In this document: one piece after another, positions 56,201 through 62,200 of the stretch
Layout of the letters: each line of letters starts with the position of its first letter
How positions within the stretch are numbered: position 1 is the stretch's first letter
Assembly (NCBI GenBank): GCA_013399695.1
Contig: VXAU01003702.1
Span: 770,519-834,518 of the forward strand
From: Formicarius rufipectus
Taxonomy: Eukaryota; Chordata; Aves; Passeriformes; Formicariidae
Direction: 5' to 3'
DNA length: 64,000 bases
Notes under the pieces: model-generated
Told to the model about the DNA's origin: nothing
Databases searched by the model: none
What the model saw: only the letters and a program-made list of their open reading frames with translations
Program-made: the position numbers and the translations under genes

Positions 56201-59200
56201 GGTTTGAAGCAGATTCTTAACCCAGACTGGATTAACACTGGAGCTTCATGAAAGGCACCCAGTATAACATGGGCATTGAGAACAATAGCTGGAATTTCGA
56301 GGGCTGCAGAGAGGGTGGCCTGATAAATATAGCAACCACCATGCTATTCAGTATTCTCAGATATTTCTTTCTCCAGGACTCTTAACAGATAAATTTAATT
56401 TTGCATAAATGGCATTTATCAGACAGCTATTTATCATAAACAATTGTCCAATTATTAAAGCATCCATCTGGGATGTGATCCCATATTTGAGTTCATTGGC
56501 TGTCAACAGCCATCTCAAGCACTTACAGCTCTCATGGCCTTGGATGCCACCAAAAGTACTCAGGTGTTTTAGAAGGATTTTCAGAGGAAAGCAATTCTCC
56601 ATCTTTCAAAATATCTAGCCTTCAGCACTGCTAACAGGAGACAGAATACACAGTTCAAGTAACTTCAGTGGGACCAGGAAATCTTAAAGGTCCTTTTTCA
56701 TTACCACTGACTTATTCCACACATCTGTGTCTCAGCCTCCCACTGCTACAGGTAACATTGCAATACTGACCATTTTTGTAAAAGTTTTTAAACAGATAAA
56801 CAGAAACTTCAAATTACTAATCTATAAGTAGAACACTACTGTTTAACGTGAGGTCACTTCTAAATCTTGTATGTTACTTGTACAATCAAGGGTGATGCAG
56901 ACTATCATTTCTCTGTGAACAGAAAGCCCCTGACTGCTTTGAAGGTGAAGCTTTCCCCTCCTGCCCTGAAAGGAACAGCAAGCAGTGATGATGCAGAAGT
57001 TACAATAAGTTCTGATTCACCTCAATAATGAGAGGCAACATCTTGTCTCACTGCATATTCATTAAGTCCATTTGAACCAGATTTTTCATTTCTAAATGTA
57101 ATAGCTTTGGGAATAACTAGATATTAATTTGCTTCAAACTGAGGAGCAGCAAAAGTACAGAAGTGCTGCTCATACTAATGAGAAGGTGCTGCCACCTCTC
57201 GCTTGCACTGTTCAGCAAAAGGAAAACAAAGGATGGTCCAACTCAATGTAGTTACATTCTTTTCTATTTTAATACCTTTATGATGAATTTTTTTCCTCCC
57301 ATGAAAACATCAGCTTCCTCAGATGGAAAAGAAAGAATTTCAGCAACAAACTCAATCGCTTTTTTGCAGCTTATGTCTCCTGCTAAAGCAATGCCTTGCA
57401 CATTTCTTAAGGAGAGTTCATAATCCAGTAATGTCTTATTTTTCCGTGTACAGTAAGACAGTAATCTTACCATTTTTTTCCCTTCACACTTGTAGGGGAA
57501 GCATTGATATTAAGAACCCTACTGCTGGGGTTTTAAAGGAACCCACAGAAGCTGAACAAAAAATTTCTTTGGAAATTAAAGCAGACTGAGCTAAAAGTGG
57601 GAGTACAGCTCTCTACAAAATAAACCAACCACCTCTCCATGCCCTAAACATCTACATATATCTATTCTGTCCAACCATTGCATCCTGAAAGTTGTCCTGC
57701 CTTTTACTTACCATACTTACTGTTAAAATTACTATCAAATGCATGTTAAGGAACTCAGTCAGTTTTCTTGTATTTAAGCACTCAGTGGCAAAGACTGAAA
57801 TTTATAATGTTCCTAAGTACTAGAAAGGGTAATGCAGTTGTAATAACTCAGTTACCACTCCTGGCCTCCAGACCCTTAACTGCACAGTCTCTCTCCAACT
57901 GAAGGTGCCCAAGTCCTTTAAAGATTTGATCCTAATCACTCATGGAAGAACACAGAAGTTCTGTGGCAAAGAAAAGTACTAAACTTGGATCTGCCAGATC
58001 TCTGGCTAGTTGTATGACCCACGTAGTATCTTTCCTCACAGATGCTTTGTAAAGAAAATGGGGAAATTAACTTTCTTAAGCACAGAGAAGATATTATTTG
58101 ACTGTACTCTGACATTATGGAGACAACAGCAGGAAGGAGCAGAATGGCTCCCAGTCACTGACTTAACCTGCTAGCCCCTCAGCTCTAGATATATAGTGAG
58201 AGGAGACTAGCAAAGTTGTCATCTTTATCTTTTCTTAAGCTGTACCAAAATTTATGCATAAAGGAAAAAGGACTTTGGACACTGACATTAGGACCTTGCC
58301 CTGTACCTACACAGGCCTGATCACAAAACTGAAATACAAATATTAGACTTCATAAGTGTGTTACATGGCTCTGCAGGTGTTGTGAGGCAGGAAACCCATC
58401 ACTGTGAAGAATTTAACCACTTGGTCAAAGACCACAGGCCACCTACCGTCCCGTCCCCACCACAGGCCAGGATCCTCAGATTTGGCACTTTTCTGTACAG
58501 CTCCAGCCTGGCCAGGAAGGGAAAGGGAAAAAAGTGGGGGGGAAAAGTCAAAACAATAATGCAGATAACTTTTTATGCATTTTGCTGAGTGACAGTATAA
58601 CCACCACTTACTGCACTTCAAATATTTGTTACTAAGAACGTAAGTGGAGGTGGAAAAATTCTAAATAACTAACTAAATAAATCTCAGTGTTGCCAAAAGC
58701 CTCAGCAGTGGGTAGGCTTTGGCTCTGGCAGCCACAGGTAACATCAACCCCAACCCAACCTGAGAACCCTCTAGTTCACTTCATATTTTCACACACACGC
58801 AAAACCACTAGGATGTGATACGGGACCTTCCTCTACGTTAGGCAGCCCCTCCTGACAAGTGTTTGATCAGTTTAGCACATTCTCATGCTAAATCTGGAAG
58901 GCCAGATTCTTACACTGGCTCTGAAGAGGACAATCTTCTGTGTTCTATAAACCCTAAAGCAAACAAATTTAAATATTGAGGGTTTTAAACAAAATTTAGT
59001 GTTCATTATCACGATGTGATCAGCTACCATTTCTTAGCCTTGTAGAATATAACAGCTTCTTCAACTGGTAACTAACACCACAGAAGGCAACGTCATCTAA
59101 GAGTTCTTTCCCTGGATATCTGATCTAAGATACCAATAGGAGAGACGAAATAAGCACTCACTGAAGTCCTGCTCCTTCAGTGGCATTAAAGAAAGGCATA

Positions 59201-62200
59201 ATGAAATCTCTTGTAATTGAGCGGATACATTCATGTGTAGAGAGTTTAGTGATCAGAGTACCTAATCCTTCTTTAAGCCCATTACACAGCTTTGAAAAAG
59301 GTGTATCTACCTAAACACCATGAGAAAACAACAATGGAGATGCTTCTGCAGGAACAAAAAAAGGCTTGGGTGCCTTGAATAGGAAATACTTCAACTGCTC
59401 CCATACAGGTAAATATTTTATTTTACATATTACTGTCTTTTTGTGCTGCTTAAATTGTCAAAGTATTGCTGAGCAGATGTTTAAGTAGAGCAAGTATCCT
59501 CATCTCAAATACCATAGAAGTATGGTTTCTCAACCCTTAAAAGATGGGTTCTCTCTCCCTTGGAAGAGGCTCATACTTCAACTGTCCAGATAAACTGAGT
59601 TACTCAGTAAGTAGAGACAGCTGCATAGTGCTGTCACGTATGGCAATCTGGAGGCTGCTTCATCCCATTGTAATTCCCATCCATTAGGGAAGGGTCAGAC
59701 ATTGGGATCAGAAGCAAGTCTGTCTTGAAGCCTTCTGGGCCTGGCTCCATCTGACACAGGGGCAGCTCCTGATCTCTTCCCACAAAAGTCACCCATCTTG
59801 CTACCAAAACCTAGATACATAAACCTCACACACACAGTTTAATGACCTAGCCAAGCTAGACCTTCTTCAGCTTTCCTCATCAGAAAAGACATAGAGGATG
59901 CAGCGATGAAGACTTCAAAACTTACGCATCTCGTGGCCCCTCCTGCGAGAGATCAAAGACCTGGCGAGGATTCAAATACCACATAAACATCTGGAGAACC
60001 TTGGTGCCCTGGGAAAAGGGAAAAATTGAAGGAAGGGAAATCAGGAGTAGTTTCATGATCATGAGAAATAATAGTGTGTATTATTCATTATATTTGAATA
60101 GCTTTTTTCTTTTTTTTTTTCTGTGTTCTATAAAGCAAACAAACCAAGAAAAAGACAGACTGGAAAGTGGCACAGCAAATGACTGCTCCGTAGAATAGCA
60201 ACCCACCAATTTGGACAAAGTGCACATGCAAGCATACAGACTAATTTCAACAACACAGATCACTAATGGTTCATAATAACAGGCATTTGGGAGCAGAACA
60301 AAGGTATATTGCCCACAGCAACCTGTTCTCCTGCCTCTCCACCTGCAACAAGAAGAAACTTCTGTTATCCCACACCACCCTCTATCATCCGTGCCAGCAA
60401 GAAGTTGAACAAGTTTGTAGGCAAAGTCACCATCACGTTGAAAATTGTCCTTCCCAACATCCAAGCAATGACAGCGCTTTTACCTCCACCATCATCACCA
60501 TGAACACACACAACTGTAACCCTCTACCATCTAATGAATCAGGAGTCAAGGACTCTGAGGGCTACAGCTGCCCCAATTCAGCTCACTTAGTGCAATGTGG
60601 CAAGCCCATCACCTAAAAGTATATTTTCTGTTTTCTCAAACTCTTGGGTTCATACTCCAGACACTCAATTTCCTTCCCTCATGATCTGCCCAGACACAAA
60701 GTGGTAGGATCTCTTATTAGCAGCAGAGAGCTAAGAACTCTATGGGGTGAGCTTGTACTCCAAAGTAATTCAAGAATGCCTTTCAGACACAGCCTGGGGA
60801 TACACACGAGCAATTTTCCATAGCTCCCCCTTCTGAGGGATGGCTCTCTTCTGCCTGACACCTTCCCTTAAGTGCAGAACCACGAATAGCAGTCACAGTA
60901 CCTAGGAAAAGCTGTAAGAAGAGAAAAAAATAAATGTGATGTTTGCCATTGGTATTCTCCTAGTCTCAGCTGTATGCAGTTCACAGAATGCTTCAGACAG
61001 AGGGAGGTGCCAGGACTTCAGGAATCTTCAGGTCGCTCTCTTCCAAATCTCACATTCAGCCTGTGTAAACTTTTAGTATCCCAAACATCCTGTGGCAAGT
61101 TTTGCAGCTGAACTACACAATGAGAGAAGGACCAGCTTTTTCCATCGTTTTGAATCAGTCTTAGTAGTTTCATTTGCTATCCTCTCTAGTTCTTCTAACA
61201 GAGAAGCAAGTGAACAGTGGCTATGCTATGCCTGTTTATCAAAAGGCACTTAGATTCTTTGATGTTCAAAAAGTAGCAGAACTAACCTGGAAAACATTCA
61301 CATGGGTAAGTATTCATTCCAAGAATCCTAAGGAAAAGGTTTGCTGCATCTTAGTCACTGAAACTTGGCTCTCTGTGGTACAGTACAAGACCACTAATGA
61401 TTCTTTTAAAATGCCATAGGAATGTTATTTCACATTCATTAATTTCATGAGCCTTTCCAAGTAAAATTAAACTGCTATTTTGATAAAGGCAAGTCTAAAA
61501 TTTTATTAGTAAACTAAATTTTCAGTGGAAAGATGAAGTCTTCAGAGAACTTCCAAACTGTCATTTTAGATTCCTTTCACTAATCTGAAAATAGAAATGC
61601 AACCACTCAAATGCTCAAGTACCCATCCCAGCGACCCAGCTCCACTGAAGTAGAAGGGTTGTTCAACAGCAAAGACCTCTTGTGAGGAATGCAGTTCAGG
61701 CATAGAGTCCTTTCTGTCTGACTGACCAAGAACCAGTCTCATTTGCAGAAACTGCTGTTAAACTAAAACTTTGTGACCTGGATCCAGCTAATGGTCTTAC
61801 CTGATTCCCTCCACTTTTTGGATTGACAAAAACCAGCAGTGGCTTCATGAGTGGAGAGGAGATAGGCTTTATCACAAACGGTCGCCCTTTGTTCTCCTGA
61901 GAAGCAGAAGCAACAAACAGCTTTAGGACAAGCCATCTATGTTCTCCTGGCATAACACACATGGGAGACCCAACCTGATAGAACTACCTCACAGAAAGTA
62001 CAGCCATGTAAATGTGGTGCTCAGCTGGGACTAATTTATCCAGATGAGACAAGAGAATAAGAAAATAAGAGGGGGGAATATCACTCCGGGGTAGTGCGCA
62101 ACCATTTTAAAATTTTACTCGATATTATTTGCAGCCCCCCACTGCCAGTTACACACACAGCACTAATAACATGTCAGATACAGTGCTATTTCTAATATGA

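Noticed and set aside
59615..59645. Minus-strand LHYAA-like codons suggesting an ankyrin exon
   Set aside because: Wrong place in the gene order, no splice sites and only a few residues.
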